A stretch of DNA of 64,000 nt from Gaiella occulta (GCF_003351045.1 NZ_QQZY01000006.1:1-64000), one strand, 5' to 3'; shown: positions 16,181 to 24,735, numbered from the stretch's first letter. Program-made: numbers and translations. The notes: generated by a model from the letters alone, not told the origin.

Positions 16181-16963
16181 CTACGCGAACGCCTTGACCG
16201 CGAGGAACCCGCCGTCGGCGACGATCGTCGTGCCGGTGACGTAGCTCGCGGCATCCGACGCCAGGAACACGAGGACGCTCGCGATCTCGGAGACGTCGCC
16301 GATCCGGCCGAGCGCGTTCGCGCGCCGCACCTTGTCGAGGAAGCTGCCGGCCTCCTCGACGTTCATCCCGGAGAGATCGCGCTCGAGCATCGGCGTGTCG
16401 ATCGTCCCGGGCGCGATCGCGTTGACCCGGATGCCGTGCCGGCCGACCTCCACGGCGAGCGCTCGCGCGGCGGCGACGAGCCCGGCTTTGGCGGCGCCGT
16501 AGACCACGCAGCCCGGCATCGTCGTGTAGGCCTGCACCGACGACGTGAAGACGATGCTGCCGCCGCCCCTTGCGCGCAGCGCGGGAAGCGCGAGCTGCGC
16601 ACAGAGCAGCGCGCCCTTGAGGTCGATGTCGAGGATCCAGTCGATATCGTCCTCGCTCATGCTCTCGAATTCCACGTACCGGCCCACGGCCGCGTTCGCG
16701 AACATGACATCGAGCCCGCCGAACGTCGAGACGGCCGTGTCGACCAACCGCTCCACGTCCGCACGGACGCGAACGTCGCCGGCGCTCGGAGCGGCCTCGC
16801 CGCCCACGCTCCGCACCGCCGCGACCGTCTCCTCGAGACCGTCGAGCGCGACGTCGTTCACGACGACCTGCGCCCCCGCCGCCGCGAGCGCCAGCGCAGC
16901 CCCACGCCCGATCCCCGATCCGGCGCCCGTTACCACCGCGACCTTCCCGCTCAAGACGCTCAC
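16181..16963 (-). CDS. Short-chain dehydrogenase/reductase (SDR), divergent from trmB
   Basis: 260-residue classical SDR: TGAGSGIGRGAALA cofactor loop, NDVALDG (acidic, NAD-preferring), FANAAVGRYV, catalytic Ser in FTSSVQAY and YGAAK, and a GTTIVADGGFLAVKA C-terminal end. GTG at 16963 is chosen because AGAGGAGGAA precedes it. It shares only about 27% by eye with the SDR at 10806, so the two probably act on different intermediates. It ends 50 bp from the convergent ATPase gene. Its promoter (site 4) overlaps the trmB promoter, giving a single control point for both. Confidence 0.88.
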   Translation of the reverse strand: MSVLSGKVAVVTGAGSGIGRGAALALAAAGAQVVVNDVALDGLEETVAAVRSVGGEAAPSAGDVRVRADVERLVDTAVSTFGGLDVMFANAAVGRYVEFESMSEDDIDWILDIDLKGALLCAQLALPALRARGGGSIVFTSSVQAYTTMPGCVVYGAAKAGLVAAARALAVEVGRHGIRVNAIAPGTIDTPMLERDLSGMNVEEAGSFLDKVRRANALGRIGDVSEIASVLVFLASDAASYVTGTTIVADGGFLAVKAFA

Positions 16964-17023
16964 CGCTCTTCCTCCTCTCGGCTCGACACAACCGTCGTCA
17001 CCCGGGGCCAGGTGCTGGAACTG

Positions 17024-17052
17024 ACCCTACTACTAAGGTAGTTTGTCCTCAA
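17024..17052 (-). promoter_or_regulatory. Divergent promoter with TrmB-type operator (site 4)
   Basis: On the minus strand: -35-like TTGAGG at 17052-17047, 17-bp spacer, -10-like TAGGGT at 17029-17024, with operator ACTACCTTAGTAGTAG at 17042-17027. Spacing matches site 3 base for base. On the plus strand the same region gives TAGTTT at 17039-17044, then 7 nt to the trmB ATG, a leaderless start. A regulator bound here would control both the SDR gene and itself. Confidence 0.78.
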
Positions 17053-17921
17053 TGAACGAAGGTCTCGTCGATCGGCTCAGGATCCTGGGGATGTCACTCT
17101 ATGAGGCTCGGGTCTACCTCGGCCTCCTGCGCCACGGCCCGCAGAACGGCAACGAGGTCGCGAAGTCCGCCGGGATCCCGTCCTCGAAGGTGTACTCGAC
17201 CCTCGAGAAGCTGGCGAGCGAGGGGATCGTCCACACGGTGACGACCGGCTCCGGGACGCAGTACATCTCCATCGCCCCGGACGAGCTCGTGCACCGGTTC
17301 CGGCAGGAGTTCGACGAGCCGATCGACTACCTCGAGAAGACCCTGCCGGGACTGGCCGCCTTCGAGCCGGCGAGCGAGGTGTTGACCGTGACGACGCTCG
17401 CAGCGATCCGCGAGAACAGCAGGTTCATCGTCTCCGACGCGAGCCGCGAGCTGTACGTCTCCATCTGGCAGGACGACATGGAGGATCTCCGCGACGCGCT
17501 CGAGGCCGCCCACGGGCGCGGAGTGCGCGTCTTCGGGATGCTCTACGGGGACGAGGTTCCCGAGGGGATCGGCTCGTGGATGCTGCACAGCTACCAGCAG
17601 ATCGTCGCCGACCGCCTCGGGGGCCGGATGCTCACCGTCGTCGCCGACGGCGAGGAGGCGCTCATCGCCCATATCCCCCACCACGGCCAGGCGAGCGGCG
17701 TGCGCACGCGGAACCCCGTCCTGACGCTGATCGCGCAGGAGTACGCCCACCACGACCTCGTCCTGCAGCGTGCCCAGCTCCAGATCGGGTTCGACGAATG
17801 GGACCGCTGGTGGCTCGCCGACCCCGACCTCCGCACCATCATCCTCGGCAAGTCGCTCGAGACGGACGAGCACGCACCCGCGACGCGCCGCACGAAGGAG
17901 GAGGGGGAACCGCCGCGATGA
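17052..17921 (+). CDS. TrmB-family transcriptional regulator
   Basis: 289 residues with the TrmB winged-helix domain at the N-terminus (LGMSLYEARVYLGLLRHGPQ, then NEVAKSAGIPSSKVYSTLEK as recognition region) and the PLD-like effector domain typical of the family after about residue 100. In archaea TrmB proteins bind sugars and control sugar uptake and central metabolism; bacterial members are less studied. The ATG at 17052 is preferred over an upstream TTG because of the -10 hexamer 7 nt before it. It overlaps the aldehyde dehydrogenase gene by four bases, so regulator and enzyme are co-expressed. Operator matches around the cluster make it the likely local regulator. Confidence 0.88.
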   Translation: MNEGLVDRLRILGMSLYEARVYLGLLRHGPQNGNEVAKSAGIPSSKVYSTLEKLASEGIVHTVTTGSGTQYISIAPDELVHRFRQEFDEPIDYLEKTLPGLAAFEPASEVLTVTTLAAIRENSRFIVSDASRELYVSIWQDDMEDLRDALEAAHGRGVRVFGMLYGDEVPEGIGSWMLHSYQQIVADRLGGRMLTVVADGEEALIAHIPHHGQASGVRTRNPVLTLIAQEYAHHDLVLQRAQLQIGFDEWDRWWLADPDLRTIILGKSLETDEHAPATRRTKEEGEPPR

Positions 17922-19366
17922 CGCAGACCGTGGAGAGGAGCGCGATCCGCCCGCTCGTGCTTCTCGGCGAGCCCGTCGAGGGCGCCGAGCAGGCGGCCGT
18001 CCTCTTCCCGTTCGACGGCACGACGGTCGCCCGCGTGTGGCTCGCCGGCGAGGGCCAGATCGAGCTCGCGCTGCGGGGGGCGGCCGCCGCCGAGCGCGAG
18101 GTGGCGGCGCTGCCGCCGTTCCGGCGGGCGGAGATCCTCCTCGCGGCCGCCGACCTCGTGCTGGCCCGCGAGGACAGGCTCGCCGAGCAGATGACCCGCG
18201 AGACCGGGAACGCGGTGTGGGAGACGAAGCTCGAGGTGCAGAGGACGGCCGAGATCCTGCGGCTCAGCGCGGACGAGGCGCGGCGCGTGTCCGCCGCCGG
18301 CGAGCACGTCCCCATCGACGCCGTCCCTCGCGGCGAGGGCCGGATCGGCTTCACGCGACGGTTCCCCGTGGGCACCGTGCTCGCGATCACGCCGTACAAC
18401 GCGCCGCTCCTCCTCGTCGCGCACAAGCTCGGCCCCGCGCTCGCGGCCGGCTGCCCCTGCATCGTCAGGCCGGCGTCGAAGACCCCGCTCTCGGCGCTGT
18501 CCCTCGGTGAGATCTTCCTCGAGGCGGGAGCTCCGCCGGCCGCGGTCACGGTGATCCCGTGTCGGACCGAGCTCGCCGAGAGGATGGCGCGCGACGAGCG
18601 CGTGAAGATGGTCTCCTTCACGGGAAGCGTCCCGGTCGGCTGGCACCTCAGACAGGTCGCCGCGACCCCGCGGGTCACCCTCGAGCTCGGCGGCAACGGG
18701 GCCGTCATCGTCCACGAGGACGCGAATCTCGACTACGTCGCCGAGCGCTGCGCCTTCGGCGGCTTCCTGCGCGCCGGCCAGGCGTGCATCTCGGTGCAGC
18801 GCCTCTTCGTCCACACGGCGGTCTACGACGCGCTCGCCGAGAAGCTCCTCGCGAAGATCGCCGCGCTCACGACGGGCAACCCGCTCGACGAGTCGACGCT
18901 CGTCGGCGGGCTCATCGACGAGGGGGCGGCCGCGAACGCGATGTCGCTGATCGACGAGGCGCGGGCGGCCGGAGCGACGGTGCTGTGCGGCGGGACACGG
19001 GAGGGAACCGTCGTCGCGCCCACCCTGCTCGCCGACGTCCCCCTCGATCTGCGCGTCTGCACGGACGAGGCGTTCGCCCCCATCGTCGTCCTGCAGCGCT
19101 ACGAGGACGTCGACCGGGCGATCGAGATCGCAAACAGCTCGCGCTTCGGGCTCCAGGCAGGGCTCTTCACGAACGACATCCGCATCATCCAGCGCGCCTT
19201 CGAGAGGCTCGAGGTCGGAGCGCTCATCGTCAACGACGTGAACACCTTCAGGGTCGACCAGATGCCGTACGGAGGGGTCAAGCAGTCCGGCTACGGCCGT
19301 GAGGGGATGCGCTACGCGATCCGCGAGATGACCGAGGAGCGCCTCCTCGTCATCGATCCGCGGTAG
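17918..19366 (+). CDS. NAD(P)-dependent aldehyde dehydrogenase
   Basis: 482-residue ALDH-superfamily enzyme oxidising an aldehyde to a carboxylate. Catalytic Cys is in RAGQACISVQR (about residue 289), the general-base Glu in VTLELGGNGAV (about 255), ITPYNAPLL matches the Asn of the oxyanion hole, and FTGSVPVG binds NAD. The C-terminal PYGGVKQSGYGREG fits the GabD/lactaldehyde/glyceraldehyde dehydrogenase branch. ATG overlaps trmB. Substrate probably the aldehyde made by one of the two SDRs, which is inference. Confidence 0.92.
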   Translation: MTQTVERSAIRPLVLLGEPVEGAEQAAVLFPFDGTTVARVWLAGEGQIELALRGAAAAEREVAALPPFRRAEILLAAADLVLAREDRLAEQMTRETGNAVWETKLEVQRTAEILRLSADEARRVSAAGEHVPIDAVPRGEGRIGFTRRFPVGTVLAITPYNAPLLLVAHKLGPALAAGCPCIVRPASKTPLSALSLGEIFLEAGAPPAAVTVIPCRTELAERMARDERVKMVSFTGSVPVGWHLRQVAATPRVTLELGGNGAVIVHEDANLDYVAERCAFGGFLRAGQACISVQRLFVHTAVYDALAEKLLAKIAALTTGNPLDESTLVGGLIDEGAAANAMSLIDEARAAGATVLCGGTREGTVVAPTLLADVPLDLRVCTDEAFAPIVVLQRYEDVDRAIEIANSSRFGLQAGLFTNDIRIIQRAFERLEVGALIVNDVNTFRVDQMPYGGVKQSGYGREGMRYAIREMTEERLLVIDPR

Positions 19367-19385
19367 CGGCTCGAGGGACGCGAGC

Positions 19386-21740
19386 GTGGCCGACGCACAT
19401 CCGACGCCGCCGCAGCCGTCCCCGGGCCGGCTCGAAGCGCTCGCGTCGCTCGAGCGCCGGGTGCTGTGGCTCGCGGTGCGGATCGTCGACTACGCGAACC
19501 GGGAGCGGCCGAAGGGCGACGATCTGAAGGTGGGCGGCCACCAGGCGTCGTCGGCGTCGATGGCGACGCTGCTGACGGCGCTCTACCTGGCCGATCTGCG
19601 GGCGGAGGACCGGGTATCCGTGAAGCCGCACGCCTCGCCGCTGCTGCACGCGCTCGAGTACCTGCTCGGGCGGCTGGATCGCTCGTACCTGACGCGCCTG
19701 CGCGACTTCGGCGGGCTGCAGTCGTATCCGTCGCGGACGAAGGATCCCTTCCCGGTCGACTATTCGACGGGGTCGGTGGGGCTCGGCTCGGCGGCGCCGC
19801 TGTTCGGGGCGCTCGCCGACCGCTACGTCGAAACCCACTTCGGCTCGTCGACCGGCGGCCGCTTCATCTCGCTGCTCGGCGACGCCGAGCTCGACGAGGG
19901 AAACGTGTGGGAGGCGCTGGCGGAGCCGCTCGCCCGCCGGCTCGGCAACGTGCTCTGGATCGTCGATCTCAATCGGCAGTCGCTCGACCGCGTCATCCCC
20001 GGGATCCGCGCCGCCGAGCTCGAAGCGCAGTTCCGAGCGAACGGCTGGGAGGTGATCGAGCTCAAGTACGGGCGCCGACTGCGCGCCGCCTTCGAGCGCG
20101 ACGGCGGCGAGCTGCTACGGCGTCGCATCGACGAGATGCCGAACGAGGCCTATCAGGCGCTCTTCGGCGCGGGTGACGAGCACGTCCTCGACGCCGTGCT
20201 GGAGCCGTTCTCGGGCGCGGAGCGCGACGCCGTCGCAGCACTGCTCGCCGACGGCGCGGGCGCGCTCGTGCGCGACCTCGGTGGGCACGACCTCGCCGAC
20301 GTGCTCGGCGCCCTGCGACGCGCGCGCGCGACGCGCGATCGCCCGACCGTGCTGTTCGCGTACACGATCAAGGGGTACGGGCTCGAGATCGCCGGCCGGC
20401 CGCAGAACCACTCTGCCCTCCTCAGCGCCGAGCAGATCGACCGCTTCCGGGCGGCGGTCGGGCTCACGCCCGAGACGGAATGGGACGCGTTCGCACCGGA
20501 GACGGCCGAGGGTCTGATCCTCGCCGCCGCCCGGGCGCGGCTCGACCGTGGCGACCGGCCTGCGGCCGCCGCCGTCCCCGTCCCCGCCTCGCTCGAGACC
20601 CGCGACACGGCCTCCACGTCGACGCAGGCCGCCTTCGGCCGGATCCTGCTCGAGCTCTCCCGCGTCGAGGGCCTCGGCGAGCGGCTCGTGACGGTGAGCC
20701 CCGACGTCGCCGTGTCGACGAACCTCGGCGGGTTCGTCAACAAGACGGGCGTCTGGGGCCCCGAGGCCGAGCCGGTGTACGACGCGATGGAGGACTCACC
20801 GCTCAAGTGGCGGGTCGACCCCGCCGGGCAGCACGTGGAGATGGGGATCGCCGAGATGAACCTCGTGCTCATGCTCGGGCAGCTCGGGCTGACGTGGGAC
20901 TTCCAGCGCGAGCGGCTCATCCCCTTCGGCACCGTCTACGACCCGTTCGTGATGCGGGCCCTGGAAGGCATCGTCTACTCCACCTACTCGGGGTCGCGGT
21001 TCGTCCTCGTCGGCACGCCGTCGGGGATCTCGCTCTCCCGCGAGGGCGGCGCGCACCAGTCGCTCAACACGCCGGGCATCGGCATCGAGACGCCGGGTCT
21101 CAGCTACGCCGAGCCGTGCTACGCACGCGAGCTGGAGTGGCTCCTGCTCGACGGCATCCGGCGCCTGCAGGACCCCGACGGCGAGGCGCTCTACCTGCGT
21201 CTCTCGACCAGGCCGGTCGACCAGGGCCCGTTCACGGCCGCCGCCGCCCGGCGCGGCGAGGGGGCGCTGCGCGCGGACGTCGTCCAGGGAGGCTTTCGGC
21301 TGCGAGAGCCCGGAACCGCGAGCGACGACCGCGTCATCCTCGCGGCGTGCGGCGCGATCGTGCCCGAGGCACTCGCCGCGGCCGAGCTGCTCGCCGAGGA
21401 GGAGGGCGTCGAGGCCACCGTCCTCTGCCTCTCGTCTCCCGACCGGCTGTACCGCGGCTGGCAGGCGGCGACGACCGCCCCGCTGCGAGGGGGCGACTCG
21501 CGCGCCCCCAGCCACCTCGAGCGGCTGGTGCCGGCCGGGGAGCGCGGCCTCCCCGTCGTCACGGTGATCGACGGCGCGAGCCACGCGCTCTCGTTCCTCG
21601 GCTCGGCGCTCGCGACCCGGTGCATCCCCCTCGGCGTCGACCGCTTCGGCCAGACCGGCTCCCAGCCCGAGGTCTATGCCGAATACGGCATCGACGCCGC
21701 CTCGATCGCCACCGCCGCGCTCGTCGCGCTCGAGCCCTAG
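19386..21740 (+). CDS. Homodimeric-type 2-oxoacid dehydrogenase E1 (AceE/MdeB-like, transketolase superfamily)
   Basis: 784-residue single-chain E1, shorter than E. coli AceE (887). VGGHQASSASMATLLTALYL and KPHASPLLHALEYLLGRL match the AceE start. The ThDP motif is GDAELDEGNVWEAL with LNRQSLDR about 27 residues later; GDA replaces GDG. HVEMGIAEMNLVLMLGQLGL (about residues 490-510) carries the activating Glu, and FGQTGSQPEVYAEYGI closes the C-terminal domain. Relatives act on pyruvate or 2-oxobutyrate. It is the second, unrelated-architecture E1 in the cluster besides the alpha/beta pair. Its TAG is shared, as CTAG, with the convergent UxuA-like gene. Confidence 0.85.
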   Translation: MADAHPTPPQPSPGRLEALASLERRVLWLAVRIVDYANRERPKGDDLKVGGHQASSASMATLLTALYLADLRAEDRVSVKPHASPLLHALEYLLGRLDRSYLTRLRDFGGLQSYPSRTKDPFPVDYSTGSVGLGSAAPLFGALADRYVETHFGSSTGGRFISLLGDAELDEGNVWEALAEPLARRLGNVLWIVDLNRQSLDRVIPGIRAAELEAQFRANGWEVIELKYGRRLRAAFERDGGELLRRRIDEMPNEAYQALFGAGDEHVLDAVLEPFSGAERDAVAALLADGAGALVRDLGGHDLADVLGALRRARATRDRPTVLFAYTIKGYGLEIAGRPQNHSALLSAEQIDRFRAAVGLTPETEWDAFAPETAEGLILAAARARLDRGDRPAAAAVPVPASLETRDTASTSTQAAFGRILLELSRVEGLGERLVTVSPDVAVSTNLGGFVNKTGVWGPEAEPVYDAMEDSPLKWRVDPAGQHVEMGIAEMNLVLMLGQLGLTWDFQRERLIPFGTVYDPFVMRALEGIVYSTYSGSRFVLVGTPSGISLSREGGAHQSLNTPGIGIETPGLSYAEPCYARELEWLLLDGIRRLQDPDGEALYLRLSTRPVDQGPFTAAAARRGEGALRADVVQGGFRLREPGTASDDRVILAACGAIVPEALAAAELLAEEEGVEATVLCLSSPDRLYRGWQAATTAPLRGGDSRAPSHLERLVPAGERGLPVVTVIDGASHALSFLGSALATRCIPLGVDRFGQTGSQPEVYAEYGIDAASIATAALVALEP

Positions 21741-22723
21741 CCGGCGCCGGCTGCGGCGAGCAGCCCCTGCACGTAGCCGACGGCATGCAGCCGGCCGAGC
21801 GTCGGGTACCCGGGCACGACGACCGTGTCGCCGGTGAGGGCCGGTGAGTGGTCGGTGCGCAACGGCGCCTCGACGCCTGCGTCGCGGTAGGCGCGGATGC
21901 ACGCTGCCATGTCCGTCGGGCCGTCGTCGACGAACGTCTCGACGAAGCGCTCGGGCGTCCCACGGACGTCGCGGAAGTGCACGAAGTGGATCCGCCCCTC
22001 GGCGCCGAAGCGGCGGATCGCGGCCGGCAGGTCGTCGGTCATCAGCGCGACGTTGCCCTGGCACATCGTCATCCCGTTCGCAGGACTGTCGTCGAGCGCG
22101 AAGACGCGGTCGTAGGCGTCGAGCGAGCGGATGATCCTGCCGATCCCGCGCAGCGGCGAGAGGGGAGGATCGTCGGGATGGAGCGCGAGGCGCACTCCGG
22201 CCTCCTCGGCCACCGGCACGACCCGCTCGAGGAACCAGCCGAGCGTCTCCCACAGGAGCTCCTCCGCCACGGGCGCGCCGGGCGCGGCAACTGCGCCCTC
22301 CCAGACGTCGAGGTCGAACGCGGTCACGGTCGCGCCGCCCCGTGCTGGCAGCGCCGGCGAGGTGCGCGACCACGGAACGACCGCCATCCAGTTGTAACAG
22401 AGAACCTCGATGCCGAGCCGGCCCATGTTGCGGACGAGCTCGAGAACGTTCGCGAGCTCCTCGTCCCGGCCGGGGAGACCGAGGCGGAGGCGGTCCATCG
22501 GCGGGTTGTCCTCGATCACGGTGAGCCGGAAGCCGGCGTCCTCGACCTGCCGCTGGTAGAGGGCGAGCGGGCCGTAGGCCCACGGCTGCTCCGGTGCGTG
22601 TGCGCGCCAGTCGACGAACGAGCGCGGCAACACGCCCGTCGCCTCCTCGACGCCGATCTGACGGAGCTGGGCCCACGCCTCGGTCGGACGCGGCTCGAGC
22701 AGGATCTCGGCGAGGCGGAGCAC
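21737..22723 (-). CDS. Mannonate dehydratase (UxuA)-like protein
   Basis: 328-residue TIM-barrel protein of the UxuA family, which removes water from D-mannonate to give 2-keto-3-deoxygluconate. Family features: VLCYNWMAVVPWSR, LALHPDDPP (metal-binding His/Asp), GRIHFVHFRDVRG and APLRTDHSP near the C-terminus. It is 30-65 residues shorter than typical UxuA and the last motif differs from the usual DHG, so substrate may be another sugar acid. GTG start is 1 bp after the CBS gene, placing it last in the gdh-CBS-uxuA-like operon, while function ties it to the sugar cluster it faces. Confidence 0.8.
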   Translation of the reverse strand: MLRLAEILLEPRPTEAWAQLRQIGVEEATGVLPRSFVDWRAHAPEQPWAYGPLALYQRQVEDAGFRLTVIEDNPPMDRLRLGLPGRDEELANVLELVRNMGRLGIEVLCYNWMAVVPWSRTSPALPARGGATVTAFDLDVWEGAVAAPGAPVAEELLWETLGWFLERVVPVAEEAGVRLALHPDDPPLSPLRGIGRIIRSLDAYDRVFALDDSPANGMTMCQGNVALMTDDLPAAIRRFGAEGRIHFVHFRDVRGTPERFVETFVDDGPTDMAACIRAYRDAGVEAPLRTDHSPALTGDTVVVPGYPTLGRLHAVGYVQGLLAAAGAG

Positions 22724-22724
22724 G

Positions 22725-23147
22725 TCAGACGGGAGCGGAGTCCGGGTCGCCGGCGGGCTCTTCGTCCTCGGCGAGTCGCCGCTGCAACACGCTTCGAGAG
22801 AGGACGCCCACGAGACGGCCTCCCTCGACGACGGGCACGCGCTCGGCGTCGTGCTCTTCGAGGAAGCGGAACGCGGTATCGAGCGGGGTCTCGGCCTCGA
22901 TCGTGTAGTACGGCTGCTCGGCCAGGCCGCCGATCGTCGTCAGTCGCGGATCGAGCCCGGCGGCGACCACCTTCGCGACGAGCGTCTTGCGCGTGAGCAC
23001 GCCCGTGAGCGCGCCGGCGGCGTCCACCACGTACACGGCGCGCACCTCCGGCGGCGTCAGCACACGCCCCGCCTCCTGCGCGGACGCGCTCTCCGGCAGC
23101 GCCCGCGGGTCGGAGATCATCGCGTCCCGGACGCGATCCACCGTCAC
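22725..23147 (-). CDS. Two-CBS-domain protein
   Basis: 140 residues that are just a pair of CBS domains (about 5-65 and 75-130; DRVRDAMISDP at the first, RVPVVEGGRLVGVLSRSVLQ in the second). Such pairs form a Bateman module binding adenine nucleotides or SAM and usually regulate a partner. Its GTG overlaps the glutamate dehydrogenase TGA, so a role in sensing energy state for that enzyme is plausible but unproven. Confidence 0.88.
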   Translation of the reverse strand: MTVDRVRDAMISDPRALPESASAQEAGRVLTPPEVRAVYVVDAAGALTGVLTRKTLVAKVVAAGLDPRLTTIGGLAEQPYYTIEAETPLDTAFRFLEEHDAERVPVVEGGRLVGVLSRSVLQRRLAEDEEPAGDPDSAPV

Positions 23148-24430
23148 GGGTAGAGCCCGCGCGCCTCGAGGGCGGCGCCGACGTCGCGGATCCCCGTCAC
23201 GAGCGCGGCCGTGCGCATCGGGATGTCGCGCTCGTGCGAGATCTCCCACACGCGGTCGAAGGCGTCGTTCATCTTCTCGGCCAGCTTGGCCCGGATCTCG
23301 TCTCGCCCCCAGAACAGGCGTCCGAGGTCCTGCACCCACTCGAAGTACGAGACGGTGACGCCGCCTGCGTTCGTCAGGATGTCGGGCAGGATCGGGATGC
23401 CGCGCTCGCGCAGGATCGCGTCGGCCTCGAGCGAGGTGGGGCCGTTGGCGCCCTCGGCGATCAACTTGCACTGCAGAAGGTGCGCGTTCGCCGAGGTCAC
23501 CTGATCCTCGCGGGCGGCGAGCACGAGGATGTCGCACTCGAGCTCGAGCAGCTCCTCGTTCGAGACCCGCGAGCCGGTCGCCCAGCCCTCGAGCGAGCCG
23601 TGTTCCTTTGCGTACGCGCTCATCGACGGGATATCGAGCCCTGCCGGGTCGTAGACACCGCCGGAGACGTCGGAGACGGCGATCACGGTGGCGCCGCGGT
23701 CGACGAGCTCCTGGGCGGCGATCCCGCCGACGTTGCCGAATCCCTGCACGACGCAGCGCTGCTCGGACAGCTTCCAGTCGAGTCGCTCGCAGGCACGCGC
23801 GATCGTCATCACGACGCCGGCGCCGGTCGCCTCGTGACGGAACACGGAGCCGCCGATCGAGATCGGCTTGCCCGTCACGACCTCGGGCACCGCGAACCCT
23901 CGCTGCATCGAGTACGTGTCCATCATCCAGGCCATCGTCTGCTCGTTCGTGGCCATGTCGGGCGCGGGGATGTCCTCCTGCGGGCCGATGATCGGCAGCA
24001 GCTCCGAGGTGTAGCGGCGCGTGACGCGCTCGAGCTCGGCCTGGGACATCGCCCGCGGATTGCAGCGCACACCGCCCTTGGCGCCGCCGTAGGGGAGCCG
24101 CAGCAGGGCGCACTTCCACGTCATCCAGACCGCGAGGGCGGCGCACTCCCCGAGGCTGACCTCGGCGTCGTAGCGCACCCCGCCCTTCGTCGGCCCGAGC
24201 ACGCTCGAGTGCTGAACGCGGTAGCCGGGGAAGACGACACGCCGGCCGTCGTCCAACCGCACCGGACAGCTGACGATGAAGGCGCGCTCGGGGTAGCGCA
24301 GGCGCTCGGCGATGTCGGGATGGATACCGGCATGCGGCACCGCCTGGTCGAACTGCGCGACCGCGGTCCGGTAGAGCGGCGTGTCCCACTCGAGAGGTGC
24401 GTGCAGCTCCGCTTCGCGTGTGCTCGCCAT
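23144..24430 (-). CDS. gdhA: Glutamate dehydrogenase (Glu/Leu/Phe/Val dehydrogenase family)
   Basis: Interconverts glutamate and 2-oxoglutarate plus ammonia with NAD(P). The 428-residue protein has the substrate-binding KGGVRYDAEVSLGE and catalytic Lys in LPYGGAKGGVRCNP. The Asp in APDMATNEQTM, the Rossmann VVQGFGNVGGIAAQEL, and EGANGPTS / ILTNAGGVTVSYFEW are also present. ATG at 24430 gives the normal length; an upstream in-frame extension lacks homology. TACACT lies 9 nt before the ATG, suggesting a leaderless message. First gene of an operon with the CBS protein. Cofactor preference cannot be fixed by eye. Confidence 0.93.
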   Translation of the reverse strand: MASTREAELHAPLEWDTPLYRTAVAQFDQAVPHAGIHPDIAERLRYPERAFIVSCPVRLDDGRRVVFPGYRVQHSSVLGPTKGGVRYDAEVSLGECAALAVWMTWKCALLRLPYGGAKGGVRCNPRAMSQAELERVTRRYTSELLPIIGPQEDIPAPDMATNEQTMAWMMDTYSMQRGFAVPEVVTGKPISIGGSVFRHEATGAGVVMTIARACERLDWKLSEQRCVVQGFGNVGGIAAQELVDRGATVIAVSDVSGGVYDPAGLDIPSMSAYAKEHGSLEGWATGSRVSNEELLELECDILVLAAREDQVTSANAHLLQCKLIAEGANGPTSLEADAILRERGIPILPDILTNAGGVTVSYFEWVQDLGRLFWGRDEIRAKLAEKMNDAFDRVWEISHERDIPMRTAALVTGIRDVGAALEARGLYP

Positions 24431-24439
24431 GGCGCGCGC

Positions 24440-24445
24440 AGTGTA
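24440..24445 (-). promoter_or_regulatory. -10 hexamer TACACT of gdhA (leaderless)
   Basis: TGTACACT on the minus strand ends 9 nt before the gdhA ATG. No Shine-Dalgarno precedes the ATG, so transcription would start about 2-3 nt upstream of the start codon. No convincing -35 is seen. Confidence 0.5.
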
Positions 24446-24585
24446 CAGCGCGCCGGTGCGGGACGACCGTCCGCGCGAGCCTGGAGCGGAGCGATCGCGA
24501 GGGCCCGCGTGCAGGCCGCCCATCGGGCACCGTCGCGACCCGGGATCCGCGCCGGCGCATCGTGGATCCCGCAGCACGGCGGCGC

Positions 24586-24616
24586 GATTCGAGATCCCCG
24601 TCGGAGATCTCGAATC
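24586..24616 (-). terminator. Hairpin downstream of tRNA-Leu
   Basis: Perfect 11-bp inverted repeat GATTCGAGATC / GATCTCGAATC with a 9-nt loop, 16 bp past the tRNA 3' end. No U tract follows, so it resembles the other U-less hairpins of this genome. The rest of 24446-24632 shows nothing else recognisable. Confidence 0.6.
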
Positions 24617-24632
24617 TGCGTGACCGACACGG

Positions 24633-24717
24633 TGCCGGGGCTGGGACTCGAACCCAGACGTCCCGAAGGACAGCCGCTTTTAAGGCGGCCGCGTATGACC
24701 GGTTTCGCCACCCCGGC
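24633..24717 (-). tRNA. tRNA-Leu, anticodon UAA
   Basis: 85-nt class II tRNA: acceptor stem GCCGGGG/CCCCGGC, A73, anticodon loop CTTAAAA (UAA) on stem CCGC/GCGG, long variable arm TGTCCTTCGGGACG, and T arm CTGGG-TTCGAGT-CCCAG. CCA is not encoded. Long variable arm and anticodon identify leucine. Confidence 0.96.
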
Positions 24718-24735
24718 GGGTGCTGCAGGCAGAGT

